Source of the DNA: an uncultured Collinsella sp.
GTDB taxonomy: Bacteria; Actinomycetota; Coriobacteriia; Coriobacteriales; Coriobacteriaceae
Reading direction: 5' to 3'
Length of the DNA stretch: 22,420 bases
NCBI GenBank assembly: GCA_902493145.1
Contig: CABUOA010000031.1
Span: 1-22,420, forward strand
Shown here piece after piece: positions 21,700-22,420 of this stretch. The position numbers were made by a program, and so were the translations under genes. Each line of letters starts with the position of its first letter. Within the stretch, counting starts at the first letter, position 1. Below the pieces are notes generated by a model. The model was not told the DNA's origin. It did no database searches and was given only the letters and a program-made list of their open reading frames with translations.

Positions 21700-22420
21700 A
21701 TGACAGACGAGCTGGACCCCCAGACTCAACAGCATATTGATAATTCCGCAGACACCATTGACGACTGCGATACTTCCACCAGAAGCGATGGCGGCATTGA
21801 TGCCGCTGTCGAGGAGGCTCCTGCCGCCGCAGACGAGGCCGCAGACGCAAATGTCGCCGCAGAGCAAGACAAAGAAGAGCAGCTAGAGCAGCCGGACCCG
21901 AGCGATACTGAGCCCAAGGCTGAGAACGCTCCGCAAGCAGCAGGCCCCATCGAGGTGTCTTCGGAAGAAGAGCTCGACGCCGTCATGGACTCCATGATGG
22001 ATGCCGTCAAAGCGATGAAGGACGCTGTCGCCGATGCCGATGTCGACGCCGAGGAAGAGGAAGCCGCCGAGGCCGCCTCGACGTTTGTGCCCGGCGAGAC
22101 CCCGGTTGCCGACCAGGGCAGCACCATGCCCTCGTTCCTGCAACTCGAGCACCCCACGATCGGCACCGACGCGGTCGACCCGCACGCAGCAGGCTTTTCC
22201 GTGATCGAAGGCGGCACCGGCAATATCGCCGCACCGCAGGCTGCCGATACGAATGCCGCCGAGGCCGCGCACCCGACCACCACGCATGCCCCCGCCACGA
22301 GCCGCGACCTGGGGAGCGCCGTCTCAAACACAGCTAACGCCGTGGGCACCTTTATTGCCCAGGGCGCCTCGGCCATGCGCGAGATGAACGCCGCGAAAAA
22401 GGCACTTGCCGATGCCCGCG
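21700..22420 (+). CDS. N-terminus of an acidic Ala-rich protein, cut by the window end
   Basis: An open frame of at least 240 codons with no stop before the window edge. It begins MTDELDPQTQQHID; an ATG two codons earlier (21694) is only 3 bases from the GAGGAG box, so 21700 (9 bases) is preferred. Residues 15-170 are strongly acidic and low in complexity (many Asp, Glu and Ala; for example SSEEELDAVMDSMMDAV), probably disordered. From about residue 200 a helix rich in Ala, Lys and Arg starts (SAMREMNAAKKALADAR), possibly a coiled coil. No signal peptide at the N-terminus. The family is not recognisable without the C-terminus. It is divergent from the SDR gene, and TATCAT (21661-21666) is a possible -10 box. 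Confidence 0.7.
   Translation, partial: MTDELDPQTQQHIDNSADTIDDCDTSTRSDGGIDAAVEEAPAAADEAADANVAAEQDKEEQLEQPDPSDTEPKAENAPQAAGPIEVSSEEELDAVMDSMMDAVKAMKDAVADADVDAEEEEAAEAASTFVPGETPVADQGSTMPSFLQLEHPTIGTDAVDPHAAGFSVIEGGTGNIAAPQAADTNAAEAAHPTTTHAPATSRDLGSAVSNTANAVGTFIAQGASAMREMNAAKKALADAR

Overview
The window looks like chromosome from a Collinsella-type gut actinobacterium (Coriobacteriia). This is inferred from the high G+C housekeeping flank, the codon use, AGGAGG-type ribosome binding sites, TATACT/TATAAT-like -10 boxes, and the kinds of genes and intergenic hairpins present. No rRNA or tRNA is visible, so the genus is an inference.

Region 1 (1-595): the end of an off-window gene with its terminator, a possible 55-residue minus-strand ORF and a strong hairpin terminator. 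Region 2 (596-10293): a defence island of visibly lower G+C. Its core is a five-gene minus-strand operon (10177 to 4062): a D12-class adenine DNA methyltransferase, an Eco57I-like N6-adenine methyltransferase with NPPW, an unrecognised 173-residue protein, a McrB-like AAA+ NTPase lacking the usual N-terminal DNA-binding domain, and a McrC-like PD-(D/E)xK nuclease. The genes abut or are a few bases apart, and three of the five use GTG or TTG starts. I read this as a modification-protected, NTP-driven restriction system. The 173-residue protein may be the split-off DNA-recognition part of McrB. Downstream, a second minus-strand operon with its own promoter carries a HigB-like toxin, a HigA antitoxin fused to an ImmA/IrrE metalloprotease, and an sce7725/beta-family protein. 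An sce7726-like PD-(D/E)xK protein converges on it with a 7-base overlap.

Region 3 (10294-14038): a GC-rich gap, an unrecognised cysteine-rich 200-residue protein, then prophage debris: a portal gene with frameshifts and a stop, an intact 63-residue ORF, and a terminase large-subunit C-terminal half with two stops and a frameshift. The debris is joined to the C-terminal tail of an IS110-like transposase on the other strand. A perfect 17-bp terminator closes the region.

Region 4 (14039-22420): ordinary high-G+C chromosome. It holds a HAD phosphatase and PepV-type dipeptidase (minus), a DegV lipid-binding protein (plus), a DinJ-YafQ toxin-antitoxin pair, a LOG-family phosphoribohydrolase, tgt (queuine tRNA-ribosyltransferase), an SDR oxidoreductase with an unusual cofactor loop, and the N-terminus of an acidic protein that runs off the end. 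Intergenic spaces here are rich in long hairpins. Two different hairpins carry the same motif, TTTAAGNACGTCCC, in or next to the loop, and a nested palindrome of about 100 bases sits beyond the SDR gene.
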